Numbered from the stretch's first letter, positions 43,773 through 52,697 are shown. The stretch: DNA of 64,000 nt from Microscilla marina ATCC 23134 (GCF_000169175.1 NZ_AAWS01000002.1:186001-250000); one strand, 5' to 3'. Notes: generated by a model not told the origin, from the sequence alone. Numbers and translations: made by a program.

Positions 43773-43830
43773 TAAATATTACTAACTTAAGTAGCTCGTT
43801 GAGCCACAAAAAAATATGCTTGTTTATTTA

Positions 43831-44076
43831 ACAATACTCCGCAGTGATTTTAGTCAAAGTTGTTTGCTGATTAACTTTGTTGAGCTCATCAGAGGCTCGG
43901 TTATCAGTTATTTCGGCATAAAACCGAAACACTTTTGAAAATAAAGTGAGTACACAATCTTAATTAATATTAAACACTGATTAACTTCGTTGAGCTCACA
44001 AGTTCGGTTTACAGTATTTAATAAGGTGAACATCTGCTCGAATCAGCTATGGACTATCGACTAAATACTATGGACC
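43831..44076. repeat. Dispersed 246-bp intergenic element
   Basis: Shares long blocks with 52364-52576 (ACAATACTCCGCAGTGATTT, AAACCGAAACACTTTT, AAATAAAGTGAGTAC, TTTACAGTATTTAA, GAATCAGCTATGGACTATCG). This copy holds two extra inserts of a TTAACTT-GTTGAGCTCA module. Confidence 0.8.
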
Positions 44077-44081
44077 ATTGT

Positions 44082-45131
44082 TTAAACAATGACTTCTTTG
44101 ATCAATTGATCAAAAACTGATTGTTGATTTAAAAAATAAATTTCAATAGGTATATAATAAAAAGGCAAATCGCCCAATATATGCTCGAAAGCTTTTGCCC
44201 CCAATTTTACAAAATCTTTTTCGGTAGTCAATAAAATAGTGTCATGGCTACTTACGGACTCAAATGCTTTTTTGACTCGCTCGGCATCGGCTTTAGTATA
44301 ATTTTGATGGTCACGAAACCGAATATGACTGGCAAGGTTAAAGTGCTGGCTTACATACTGCTCCAGCAAGTCGCCCTGAGCAATGCCACTTACCAATACG
44401 GCATTTTTGGGTAGGCTGTCGCCTAAAGGTGGACTGGCAAATATGGGTTGGGGTGTTTGATAACGAATGCCTGTAAAAAACACCGCAACATTGGGTGTTG
44501 TGTATTTTTTTATATTTGCCCTGATCTCTACTTGTTTGGCTGCTGCCAAACTGTCGGGGCATTTGCTCACAATGACTACATCGGCTCTTTTGGCGCCTCT
44601 GCGTCGTTCGCGCAGCCTGCCCGCCGGAAAGGGATGGTCCATATAAAATAAGCGCTGGTAATCGGTCAGCAAAATATTGAACGAAGGCGTCACTGCCCGG
44701 TGCTGGTAGGCATCATCGAGCAATATTACTTGTACTTCGGGGTGTTCGGTTAAAATATATGGAATGGCCAATGCCCTTTCTTCTCCCACACTTACTACCG
44801 CCTGGGTTCCATATTTTTTGTAAAACTGCATAGGTTCATCGCCTATAGTAGTAGCCGTGGCTTGTTCATCTGCCAAAATAAACCCCTTTGAATCTCTGCC
44901 GTAGCCCCGGCTTAGGGTGGCTACCTGGTAGTGCTTGCCCAGCAAACGAATGAGGTATTCTACGTGGGGGGTTTTGCCAGTGCCCCCTACGGTAAGGTTG
45001 CCTACATTGATCACGTTGGTGTCAAACTTAATGGCGGGACGTTGCCCTATGTTGTAGAGGTGATTCCGAAAGTCGGTGATCAATCCATACAATAAAGTAA
45101 AAGGATACAGCAGGATTTGGGTAAAGTTCAT
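44082..45131 (-). CDS. lpxK: Tetraacyldisaccharide 4'-kinase
   Basis: The frame opens at 45236, but the true start is the Met at 45131 (MNFTQILLYPFTLLYGLITD), since the upstream 35 codons run through an intergenic hairpin. 349 residues then. It phosphorylates lipid A disaccharide at the 4' position, an inner-membrane enzyme with an N-terminal hydrophobic helix (5-20). The Walker A motif GGTGKTP is at residues 49-55, preceded by NVGNLTVGG, and followed by LSRGYGRDSKG, GDEPMQFYKKY and LLDDAYQHRAV. The C-terminal LLTTEKDFVKL is a conserved family signature. It makes the organism a lipid A producer. The gene stands alone, between the porin and a HEAT-like gene. Confidence 0.94.
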   Translation of the reverse strand: MNFTQILLYPFTLLYGLITDFRNHLYNIGQRPAIKFDTNVINVGNLTVGGTGKTPHVEYLIRLLGKHYQVATLSRGYGRDSKGFILADEQATATTIGDEPMQFYKKYGTQAVVSVGEERALAIPYILTEHPEVQVILLDDAYQHRAVTPSFNILLTDYQRLFYMDHPFPAGRLRERRRGAKRADVVIVSKCPDSLAAAKQVEIRANIKKYTTPNVAVFFTGIRYQTPQPIFASPPLGDSLPKNAVLVSGIAQGDLLEQYVSQHFNLASHIRFRDHQNYTKADAERVKKAFESVSSHDTILLTTEKDFVKLGAKAFEHILGDLPFYYIPIEIYFLNQQSVFDQLIKEVIV

Positions 45132-45490
45132 AAAGCAAAAATAGGCAATATCAATAGTTATACTTTGAACCACACGAGTTAACCAAAAAAACTGATGTTG
45201 ACTGTTGACAATCCTCCGGGTACAAGTTCGAGGCATTGAGCCGAACTCGATGCGGAGGCATAATGGTTAACACTTCGATCATTGTTTACATAGTTGCTCT
45301 CTTATTCATATTCAAGAAGAGGCAAATACAGACTATCAGTCACAGATTTTGGTTGTATACCAAACATCTAAAACTTGGCAGTGTCTGGAAATAAGGGCAC
45401 AAAGATAGAGAATATTTGGGTTTTGTTATACAATCTCATTTATTTGAAACAGCAATAATTTGATACCATCGCTTTTTGAGAAGATAAACA
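45132..45490. other. Divergent intergenic region with one hairpin
   Basis: 359 bp between lpxK (minus) and the HEAT-like gene (plus). It contains the inverted repeat CCTCCGGGTACAAGTTCG / CGAACTCGATGCGGAGG at 45213-45258. No credible gene. Confidence 0.5.
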
Positions 45491-47728
45491 ATGACAATTT
45501 ATACCGTAGAAAACATTCAGGTTGACTGGGAGGACTTATTAGAGAGGTTGAAACACCATCCATCGACACAGGATTTTGAGCATTTCAAGCAAGTGGTGTC
45601 GGCTTACTGGGTTGATCAAGACAAGGGGGAAGTGCTTAAAGCTTCTTTTGTACAAATATATGAGCAGATCACCAGCTACTGCGAGGCAACTCAGGAGTTT
45701 TTGCTGAGTATTATGTTTGATTTTACCATTACCAACCTTATTGTCGATATATTGCCTCAGGTGTTTGACCAGTTGTTGGCGCAGGAATGCTCTCTGGAGC
45801 ATGAGTTTTTGGTTGTGCGTTATTTTATTGCCTATCGATGCGAAGGAATCGGTATATGGTTGTCGGTAGAAGACTTTAGAGGGTTGATGGAACGCTACCC
45901 CAGCGAACAGATGCAGGCGCATATATTGACCCATGTGGGCGACCTTTATGGGTATAATACATACGTGACGCCTGAAAACCGACAGGCTGCTATTGACCTT
46001 TGTTATGAGTATGTACAACACCCTAACCAACGTTTGGCGTATATTGCCTCAATAGGGTTGATGAGGTCGTTGAATTTTGAGACAGCAGACGATATTATTT
46101 GTAAGGTGGTAAACGCTTTTGTTGAGCCTTCGCCTTATATGAACTTTTACAGAGATACTTACCTGGTTTACAGGCGGGTACGCAAAGAGTTTTTGTTTAG
46201 CGATATTACCGAACGTGGCAGTAAACAAAGCGAAAAACATGCAACACCTGCCGATATTTTATTTTTGACCAATCATGTGTCACTCTTTAGGCAAACGGGC
46301 AAAAAACAGTTTACCCTGGTGGTACCCTTGTTGTTGAGTCATTTACAGCCCCAAAATCATAACTCTTTTATTATTCAAGCCATTATGTTGATGGTGTTTG
46401 GCGACAATACCATTCAAAATTACCGAAATTTTAACAAGGTGCAGCAGCAAGTACTGGAAACTTTGGTAGAAAAACAGTGGTTGCGGGAAGACAAGATTAC
46501 GGGAGAGTTGTTGGAAGCGCACGCAATTCCTCAAAACTTCATTGATTTGCAGGTGTTGCTCAACCGCCAAAGTGATCGTAAGGCATTGCCTGACTTTGAC
46601 AAACTGTATGAGGTAGACTGGAAAAACACTACCCATGCCTATGGCGAAGCAACCGATGTGCCTTTGCAAATTATGAAGTTGTGCTCTGAAGATAACGAAA
46701 CCCGTGAAGAAGCCTGGTGGCAGTTATGGGGCAACTTGTTTCATCAGGGGTCACGCTATCCGGCATCGGTTTTGGCGGTACCCTATTTCATTGATTTGCT
46801 CAAGTACGAGCAGGTGGCCGACAAGGAGAAGATTATGCAGTATTTGCTGGGGCTTACTTTGGGTTACCCCGAATACTATATTCACACCTCGCTCAACTAT
46901 GAACGCGATATTCTCAATTTTGAGAGCGAAGACGAGGCGTTGATGGCTGAGCTCTACCATGGGGTGGCAGAGGGCATACCAGTATACCTCCACTTTTTGG
47001 AAGGGGGAACAATGGAAGAGAAACAAGCGGCTATATTTTTACTGGCTTGGTTTTACCCTTTTCAGAAAAAAATAGTACCTGCCCTTAAGTACTTTATCGA
47101 AGAGGAAGAAAATGAAATGGTACAGGCAAACATATTACTGGCATTGAGTTACCTTACCAGCCCTACACCTGCCAACAATCACGCAGACTTTTTTAGGCAG
47201 TGGTACCAGCAGGCACAAAGCCAGTGGACAAAACTGGCGGCTACTATAGCCCTGTATCGTTTAGACGAGCCTCAATACCGCCAGGAAGTGCTCAATGAAC
47301 TATTGCAGCAATTGGGCAGGTCGGTGGCAGAAGAACAACAGCAAGCCGAAGAAACCATTGCCCAGACCAACTTGCCGTGGGTAGACGAGTTTGGCAATAT
47401 GGAGAGTTTTATCTCTGGTTTTTTTGATGAGTTAAACGAGCAACAAACCAGTCATGTAAACCAGGTATTGCTCGAAAAAATAAGAACTGTATCCATGTTT
47501 GAGTCGTTGGCACTCAATAATATCTTGTTTAGGCTTAACTTTGAGTATGCAGGCAAGCGCCCGGTGGCTTTTGACCAGTTGACCAAAAAACAAGTAGGCA
47601 TTTTGCAAGAGTTGCTTGCGATTGAGCAAATATGGAAAGTGGGTAATTTTATCAGCTTACTCAGCGACTATGGTTTGCCACAAGGACGACAAGAGATGCG
47701 TACTTTTTTGAAGGCGGGAGGTCTTTGA
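45491..47728 (+). CDS. Large helical-repeat protein (HEAT-like), unknown function
   Basis: 745 residues, no signal or membrane segments: cytosolic. Mostly amphipathic helices in pairs, with HEAT/ARM-like spacing in the second half (LAWFYPFQKKIVPALKYFIE, MVQANILLALSYLTSPTPAN, WTKLAATIALYRLDEPQYRQ). The first third is helical with many aromatic residues. There are no catalytic motifs. HEAT-type solenoids scaffold protein interactions; the partners are unknown. Two genes downstream (a second HEAT-type protein and an LRR protein), separated by a tandem-repeat array, are also repeat-scaffold proteins, so this may be a cluster of interaction proteins. The final residues are followed directly by the array. 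Confidence 0.75.
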   Translation: MTIYTVENIQVDWEDLLERLKHHPSTQDFEHFKQVVSAYWVDQDKGEVLKASFVQIYEQITSYCEATQEFLLSIMFDFTITNLIVDILPQVFDQLLAQECSLEHEFLVVRYFIAYRCEGIGIWLSVEDFRGLMERYPSEQMQAHILTHVGDLYGYNTYVTPENRQAAIDLCYEYVQHPNQRLAYIASIGLMRSLNFETADDIICKVVNAFVEPSPYMNFYRDTYLVYRRVRKEFLFSDITERGSKQSEKHATPADILFLTNHVSLFRQTGKKQFTLVVPLLLSHLQPQNHNSFIIQAIMLMVFGDNTIQNYRNFNKVQQQVLETLVEKQWLREDKITGELLEAHAIPQNFIDLQVLLNRQSDRKALPDFDKLYEVDWKNTTHAYGEATDVPLQIMKLCSEDNETREEAWWQLWGNLFHQGSRYPASVLAVPYFIDLLKYEQVADKEKIMQYLLGLTLGYPEYYIHTSLNYERDILNFESEDEALMAELYHGVAEGIPVYLHFLEGGTMEEKQAAIFLLAWFYPFQKKIVPALKYFIEEEENEMVQANILLALSYLTSPTPANNHADFFRQWYQQAQSQWTKLAATIALYRLDEPQYRQEVLNELLQQLGRSVAEEQQQAEETIAQTNLPWVDEFGNMESFISGFFDELNEQQTSHVNQVLLEKIRTVSMFESLALNNILFRLNFEYAGKRPVAFDQLTKKQVGILQELLAIEQIWKVGNFISLLSDYGLPQGRQEMRTFLKAGGL

Positions 47729-47730
47729 AG

Positions 47731-48100
47731 TTAATTACGAACCGACCAGAGGGAGCTCTGCCTTGGCTAATTACGAATGGGCGCGAGGCGAAGCTTTTTA
47801 ATTATGAATGGTTCAATTACGAACCGACCGCAGGGAGCTCTGCTTTAGCTAATTACGAATGGATCAATTACGAACCGACCAGAGGGAGCTCTGCCTTGGC
47901 TAATTACGAATGGGCGCGAGGCGAAGCTTTTTAATTATGAATTGTTTAATTACGAACCGACCGTAGGTAGCTCTGCGTAAGCTAATGGGCGCGAGGCGAA
48001 GCTTTTTAATTATGAATTGTTTAATTACGAACCGACCGTAGGTAGCTCTGCGTAAGCTAATTATGAATGGCTTCGCCCAATTCGTAATTCGTAACTCTCA
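47731..48100. repeat. Tandem repeat array, five copies of an AATTACGAACCGACC unit
   Basis: Copies of TTAATTACGAACCGACC begin near 47731, 47812, 47864, 47946 and 48021, alternating with GGGCGCGAGGCGAAGCTTTT. Each unit is followed by GGGAGCTCTGC or GGTAGCTCTGC. The array ends with an inverted AATTCGTAATTCG block (48080-48094). Noncoding; it fills most of the 47729-48209 gap. Confidence 0.85.
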
Positions 48101-48209
48101 AATTGCGAATACCCCCACTTTTTTGTGAAAACTCCATTTTTTTATCAACTATCGAAATACTTTGTCGTTGTCATGCATATAATTGTGGTCTTACTTAAAC
48201 TGATAAAAC

Positions 48210-48650
48210 ATGCACGCCATTACCCGCCTATTAGTTCATGCAGGCTTGATAGAAATGAATGAAAAAAAACTGAAACGCTGGGCAAAAAAACGCAAAATAT
48301 CTTCCATTATATATGCACTCAAACACGCCCATTACACCCATCGAACTTATGCCGCTACTTTGCTGGGAAAATTTGAACAACCTAAAGTAATACAGGCTTT
48401 GGTAGATGCCATAGATGATACAATGAGTTATGTGTCCTTAGAGGCAATCGCTGCATTAGAAAAAATGGATGTTTCGGCCACACAGCAAGCCTACATTGCA
48501 GAGAAAAAACGGTATTGGGAGGCAGTATTGCCTCAGGTGACAGCCATGAGGGCAAACATTCAAGGAGGCATTGCTGGGTTTTATAAAAGCAATATTCCTT
48601 CGCCCGATAGTTTCATCAATAATGATAACTCGGGGTGTTATGGTGTTTAA
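48210..48650 (+). CDS. Small HEAT-repeat protein
   Basis: 146 residues, cytosolic. Two HEAT-like helix pairs are visible: KRKISSIIYALKHAHYTHRT with YAATLLGKF, and QPKVIQALVDAIDD with YVSLEAIAALEKM, the phrase pattern common in HEAT domains (V-x-x-L-x-x-A-L...V-R-x-x-A-x-x-A-L). The C-terminal 50 residues are helix then disordered (SPDSFINNDNSGCYGV). It overlaps the LRR gene: the ATG at 48640 lies inside the last codons of this gene, so both are probably co-translated. HEAT proteins of this size act as protein scaffolds; no partner is known. Confidence 0.75.
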   Translation: MHAITRLLVHAGLIEMNEKKLKRWAKKRKISSIIYALKHAHYTHRTYAATLLGKFEQPKVIQALVDAIDDTMSYVSLEAIAALEKMDVSATQQAYIAEKKRYWEAVLPQVTAMRANIQGGIAGFYKSNIPSPDSFINNDNSGCYGV

Positions 48651-49554
48651 AAACAAAGGTATGATAAACAGGTATAATAGCTTTTTAGAAAAAAAAAGTG
48701 ATCAATTATGGGCGAGCTATACAGGCGATTCGTTCGAGTTTTGGCGGGCTTACGAAAAGCTGGTGGCTAGATCAAAAAAAAATGTAGTGCCTACTACATT
48801 CGTGAAGAAACAAATGGCAAAGCTTGTTCAGCAGAGAGAGTATGCCAGAGAGGGAGTATGGATAATGGTATTGATATTGATCACTTCTAGTATTTTTTTC
48901 TTAGGCACTAGACTATCAGAATCAGACATTACGAAAAACAATGCCTTGCCCGTTTTGCAACAAAAAAACTACCCACCCCAAACAAAGGTGCTGGACTTGT
49001 CAGATGAGCCACATCGAATAATGCCTGCCCAAATCACCAAATTACCTGCCTTAATTACCCTCAAGCTGTCCCGAAACGGAATGTTTAACTTATCGCCGGA
49101 GATAGGGCAATTAAAGCAATTGCAGGTGTTTGAAGTAACAGATAATTTCTTGACTACTTTGCCTCAAAGCATAGGGCAGTTGAAAAAGTTAAAGTACCTG
49201 AACTTGTCTAAAAACAGCCTGACACATTTGCCAGAAACCATTGCCAGGCTTGAAAGTCTAGAGGTGTTGATTTTGAGCCACAATGAAATAACTACGATTC
49301 CTTACGAGATTAAATCGCTTAAAAAACTCAAAATATTGGATATATCGCATAACAAAATTACAAGGTTGCCAGAAACCATCAATGCGCTCGACAACCTCGA
49401 AACCCTTATTATAAGTCATAATCAATTAACCGAACTGCCCTTGTACCTGGACAGGCTCAAAAAACTAAAGGTACTCAAGTTTGCGCATAATAAGTTTATT
49501 GTTCTGCCTGCTACCATAGGGACATTGAAAAAGACAGTAGGGGTGTACCAATAG
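48640..49554 (+). CDS. Membrane-anchored leucine-rich-repeat protein
   Basis: The frame is open from 48571, inside the HEAT gene, but the ATG at 48640 (overlapping its stop) or 48661 is the better start; 304 residues from 48640. A cytosolic N-terminus of about 75 residues is followed by one membrane helix (GVWIMVLILITSSIFFLG), then seven or so bacterial 23-residue leucine-rich repeats with the pattern L-x-x-L-x-x-L-x-L-S-x-N-x-L-x-x-L-P (LKYLNLSKNSLTHLPETI, LEVLILSHNEITTIPYEI, LKILDISHNKITRLPETI). LRRs bind proteins. The repeats would face the periplasm if the N-terminus is in the cytosol. A decayed copy of its 3' end is at 50189-50300. Confidence 0.82.
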   Translation: MVFKNKGMINRYNSFLEKKSDQLWASYTGDSFEFWRAYEKLVARSKKNVVPTTFVKKQMAKLVQQREYAREGVWIMVLILITSSIFFLGTRLSESDITKNNALPVLQQKNYPPQTKVLDLSDEPHRIMPAQITKLPALITLKLSRNGMFNLSPEIGQLKQLQVFEVTDNFLTTLPQSIGQLKKLKYLNLSKNSLTHLPETIARLESLEVLILSHNEITTIPYEIKSLKKLKILDISHNKITRLPETINALDNLETLIISHNQLTELPLYLDRLKKLKVLKFAHNKFIVLPATIGTLKKTVGVYQ

Positions 49555-49568
49555 ATGTATTTTGGTTG

Positions 49569-49735
49569 TAAGAGCTTGGAGGCAAACCTCCTGTGGTTAA
49601 ATTTTCGGTCATAGGAGGTTTTAGATTAGATGTGGAGCTTTAGCGAGTTTATAAATTCTCCGAACCAAGTTCGGAGTTGTAAACCCAACTTGATTCGGAG
49701 CTCTGTTTCACCTTTGAAAATTAGCATTTAAACTA
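49569..49735. repeat. Degenerate copy of the AGAGCTTG..TTTAAA element
   Basis: GTAAGAGCTTG, an 18-bp insert with GAGGCAAACCTCC, then TTAAATTTTCGGTCATAGGA matches the left part of 14266-14536 (TTCGGTTATAGGA). It ends in TTTAAACTAG, a decayed right end. Confidence 0.5.
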
Positions 49736-49763
49736 GTTTTGAAGGAATAGTAGCAGTACTTGA

Positions 49764-49952
49764 GCGAGGACAACGAATCATTGCATAACAATAATAAATC
49801 AAGAAAAAACGACCCTGAAGACGCTGAGTACTTATGGCCTACTCCGTATTTTTCACCTAATTCATCCATTAACTCGTCTGGTACAAGCCATTGCTCAAAT
49901 AAGAAAAGAAACCGAAGAAGCGCTGGAAGAAAAGTACTTAGGAATGGTGTAA
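49764..49952 (+). pseudogene. Possible C-terminal gene remnant
   Basis: A 62-codon open frame without a start codon ends in a coding-like helix (LTRLVQAIAQIRKETEEALE, EKYLGMV stop). Its last codons lie at the left end of the element at 49938, suggesting truncation or readout into it. No family recognised. Confidence 0.35.
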
Positions 49953-50134
49953 AAATAAAGTTCTATAGTAACGCCAAAATATTTTGTTGGCAGGAGAGGC
50001 AGGGCAATATCCAGTGGATGTTGAGCCAGCCCTGCGGGACGGCGTCATAGCAGCGCTACGGCAAGTTTTTTTAACGAATTCTGTCAGTGAAAGATGACGT
50101 TAAAAATGTAAATTTATTTTGGTACTATTCCTTA
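49938..50134. repeat. MITE-like element, TTAGGAATGGT ends
   Basis: TTAGGAATGGTGTAAAAATA is inverted imperfectly at the right end (TTTATTTTGGTACTATTCCT). The interior holds GGATGTTGAGCCAG and CATAGCAGCGCTACGG. Sister copy at 26923-27086, also preceded by AGTACT. Confidence 0.65.
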
Positions 50135-50188
50135 GCTCTTGCCGAAGCTTTGTATTAAGAAAAAAGAGAGCGTTTATCAATCCATATT

Positions 50189-50300
50189 TGCCACAAACCA
50201 TTGTTGATTTTGAGTCACAATGAAATAACGGTCATTCCTTACAATATTCTTATCTATTCTATCTCGAAAACTTACAATGCTTGTACAGGAGTACCAATAA
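50189..50300 (+). pseudogene. Decayed copy of the LRR gene 3' end
   Basis: TTGCCACAAACCATTG then TTGATTTTGAGTCACAATGA matches 49229-49290 of the LRR gene with about 24 bp deleted. It continues LILSHNEITVIPYNI, and ends like the gene (ACAGGAGTACCAATAA versus ACAGTAGGGGTGTACCAATA). This is a truncated paralogue. The rest of 50301-50624 shows nothing. Confidence 0.75.
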
Positions 50301-50624
50301 TCCACAGGGTTTGTACGATAGTCAGGTTTTGATAAGTAAATTGTTCGAACAAGTTTTTGACTTCTTTGTAAAAAGAGAAATTAGTTACACGCCTTTGTAT
50401 TCACTATTTTTATTTGATCACTAAAACATTTCTACCCAAAAAGCACATATCAACGGTGAGTGGTAGTTTTTATCTATAAGGTTTGAAGTGTTTATAGTGA
50501 AAAACAATGAATAAAATTACATGTAAATTACACGAAAAATCAAAACACTTCCTACCTTGCGAGCCAAATGACCGGTCTTTATTAACAAAATTTTAACAAT
50601 TATTTTTTTAATAACCATTATCCA

Positions 50625-51014
50625 ATGAAATACCTTAAAATAATTACAGCCTGCATGTTTATATCTTTTTTTGTTTCTTGTAAGCAAGAAAATGTGCAAC
50701 CAGATCAAGCTGCAAAACCAGAATTAACTACTGAAAGTAGTGTAACTAATAAGAAAAACATAACGCTTAGGGCTAAGCGTGTAGGCGACTACACTGTTGC
50801 TTTCTGGGTAGAGGGTACTACCGATGCCAGTTACAATTACTTTAAGTGGACATTTGGAGATAATACGAGTATTACTACTAGTGCTCCTTATGTTGTTCAT
50901 AAATACCCGAAAAGAAAAGGGTTTTACTATGCAAAAGTTACTGAAACGCATAGACTCAATGGCAATGTAGCCTCAGATGGTGCATTGATTGTTGTAGATA
51001 AGCTGGAACCTTAA
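50625..51014 (+). CDS. PKD-like lipoprotein
   Basis: 129 residues. The signal and lipobox (ISFFVSCKQE) are followed by a linker and one PKD-type beta-sandwich (VAFWVEGTTDASYNYFKWTF, with GDNTSITTSAPYVVHKYPKR; the W-x-F-G-D-N...H-x-Y pattern). PKD domains mediate protein-protein or carbohydrate contacts on the cell surface. A single-domain lipoprotein has no set function. It is monocistronic and is followed 65 bp downstream by a strong terminator. Confidence 0.8.
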   Translation: MKYLKIITACMFISFFVSCKQENVQPDQAAKPELTTESSVTNKKNITLRAKRVGDYTVAFWVEGTTDASYNYFKWTFGDNTSITTSAPYVVHKYPKRKGFYYAKVTETHRLNGNVASDGALIVVDKLEP

Positions 51015-51079
51015 AAAAACTTTTGCCCAACGGTTGATATAGCGCTAAATTTAGCCAGGGCAAGCGCATATAATTTGCA

Positions 51080-51110
51080 GACTACCTCAGTTTTGGGGTA
51101 GTCTTTTTTT
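51080..51110 (+). terminator. Terminator after the PKD-like lipoprotein
   Basis: AGACTACC / GGTAGTCT stem with a 9-nt loop, followed by T7. Confidence 0.8.
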
Positions 51111-51218
51111 GTGAGCCGTGTGGCTGTCTCGCTCCAAAGCCTTGAATAAGCTATGGTTTTTGAAATACCTGCAATGGCAGGCTGAGGAACTTACCTGAGT
51201 TAGAGGACTTGATTCTAC

Positions 51219-51253
51219 AAAAAAGCCCTACTGGGTGACAGTAAGGCTTTTTT
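51219..51253 (-). terminator. Terminator for the gene at 51276
   Basis: AAAAAAGCC-c-TACTG / CAGTA-a-GGCTTTTTT around a GGTGA loop; bidirectional. Confidence 0.75.
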
Positions 51254-51275
51254 GTTTATGATCAGATCAATTAAA

Positions 51276-52250
51276 CTACTGCTTAGGCGTATATTGTTGA
51301 CGCAATGCGCGCCCCGCCATATTAAACGTTTGTACATACTGGTTGTTCTTTTGGTTGAGCTCTTGTATGATTTGGTTGGCACGCTTTACATCTTTGCGGG
51401 TGAGTTTTTTGCTGTTTTTGGTAAATGTGACCAATTCTGTGTATTCTTTAGAAGCAAATTTTTTACGATATCGGGCTATTTTTTCGGCGGCTTTTTTATA
51501 ATCTGAGTTGCCATAAAAATCTTTGACTGCCTTAAGTTTGTTCAATGCTTCGCGTGCTGCAGCCAGGGTTTTTTTACGGTGACGTTCCATAACCCCCGCT
51601 TTTTTTGCTTCAAAGGCATCCATAAATCCTGCGTTGGCTTTTGACAGCTTAAAGTCTATGAGGTAAATAGAACGAGTATAGCGGTTTACCTGTCCCATCT
51701 TTTCAATAGCATCGTCTTTTCTTCCTTCGTTTACAATTTTGATATTGTTTTGCTTGGCAAAGTACTTAGAGGCTGCCTTGAAGCGTTTGTCGGCGCGGTC
51801 GAGTTTGGCTTCGGCATGGTCTTGAGCCTTGTAGTAGCGTTCCATTGCCAGGTAAGAGCTTTGGCTGTTTTTTTGGAGCGAGCTTGCTTCTTTAAACTCA
51901 ATGGTATAAATATTTTTCATTTGCTGTAGCACAGCCAATGCTTCTTTGCGAAAGCGATCGTTGCCATTAAACGCCTTAAGCTCTTTTAAACGTGCCAAAG
52001 ATTCGTCTATTTGGCTTACCACAGCACGTCGCTTGCGCTCAATGATCCGGTCGTTGTCGCTGTGTACCGACTTAGACACATACCCTACACTTTTGCTCAT
52101 CACTTTACTTTGGGCACTCATGATAGCGTCCCAGTATTCGCCCGCATTGCTAAACTCCTGTGCTTTTACTTGGTGAGAAAAAAATCCCATGAAAATGGTG
52201 AAAAAAGCAGCTGAAAATAAATATAAAAAAGATGATTGTCTCATGACCAC
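51276..52250 (-). CDS. Secreted helical protein, unknown function
   Basis: 324 residues. The signal peptide ends in VKAQ (residues 1-31; a second start, MRQSS, is equally good). The mature part is almost all helix, Lys- and Ala-rich with few aromatic residues: two similar halves can be seen (ARLKELKAFNGNDRFRKEAL near 85 and LNKLKAVKDFYGNSDYKKAA near 247), suggesting an internal duplication. It may belong to the LIC11966-type surface protein group, but I cannot confirm it. Probably periplasmic or surface-exposed. It is monocistronic with its own terminator at 51219-51253. Confidence 0.75.
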   Translation of the reverse strand: MVMRQSSFLYLFSAAFFTIFMGFFSHQVKAQEFSNAGEYWDAIMSAQSKVMSKSVGYVSKSVHSDNDRIIERKRRAVVSQIDESLARLKELKAFNGNDRFRKEALAVLQQMKNIYTIEFKEASSLQKNSQSSYLAMERYYKAQDHAEAKLDRADKRFKAASKYFAKQNNIKIVNEGRKDDAIEKMGQVNRYTRSIYLIDFKLSKANAGFMDAFEAKKAGVMERHRKKTLAAAREALNKLKAVKDFYGNSDYKKAAEKIARYRKKFASKEYTELVTFTKNSKKLTRKDVKRANQIIQELNQKNNQYVQTFNMAGRALRQQYTPKQ

Positions 52251-52363
52251 TAAATTTTGTTGAATGAATTGTTCTTGTTTAGAGTATTGCTTAAAGCGTG
52301 TCTTCAGAGTTAAAAATTACTTTTTTAACCCAGGTTATGATATTTAAACATACTCTTAGACTG

Positions 52364-52576
52364 ACAATACTCCGCAGTGATTTTAGTCTAAGTTGTTTAC
52401 TGGTTATCAGTTATTTATGAATTTAAAAACTACTTAATTGGGTGTTTAGACGCAAAACCGAAACACTTTTAAAAATAAAGTGAGTACGCAATCTTAAAAT
52501 ACTGGTTTACAGTATTTAACAAGGTGAACATTTACTCGAATCAGCTATGGACTATCGACTAAATACTATGGACTAT
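52364..52576. repeat. Dispersed 213-bp intergenic element, second copy
   Basis: Same blocks as 43831-44076 in the same order, without the two TTAACTT-GTTGAGCTCA inserts. It ends 122 bp before the acyl-CoA dehydrogenase start. It fills most of the 52251-52697 gap. Confidence 0.8.
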
Positions 52577-52653
52577 TGACTGATAAATATGCACAATAAT
52601 GCAGATAAATAAAAATTTGTGAGCTGCACTCTAGCCACTATAGAAAGTTCGTT

Positions 52654-52661
52654 TATATTTG
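52654..52661 (+). promoter_or_regulatory. Candidate -7 box for acyl-CoA dehydrogenase
   Basis: TATATTTG fits TAnnTTTG and lies 36 bp before the ATG at 52698. A TTTG at 52616 is too far upstream for a standard -33 box. Confidence 0.35.
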
Positions 52662-52697
52662 TAGTGAAAAATATCAATTGCAAACTACTTACATTAT

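Noticed and set aside
45136-45143. TATTTTTG as a promoter -7 box for lpxK
   Set aside because: It is only 4 bp from the start codon, which would leave no leader, and has no -33 box.
45132-45236. N-terminal extension of LpxK
   Set aside because: The extra 35 residues run through a hairpin, while the Met at 45131 begins the usual LpxK N-terminus.
45213-45258. tRNA-like structure before lpxK
   Set aside because: It has a GTTCGA string but only one long hairpin, with no cloverleaf or CCA-side acceptor stem.
47725-47934. 69-codon frame in the tandem array
   Set aside because: It starts at a TTG in the end of the HEAT-like gene and simply translates the repeat units.
47731-48100. Possible CRISPR array
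   Set aside because: Units are of unequal spacing, the spacers are themselves repeats, and no cas gene is near.
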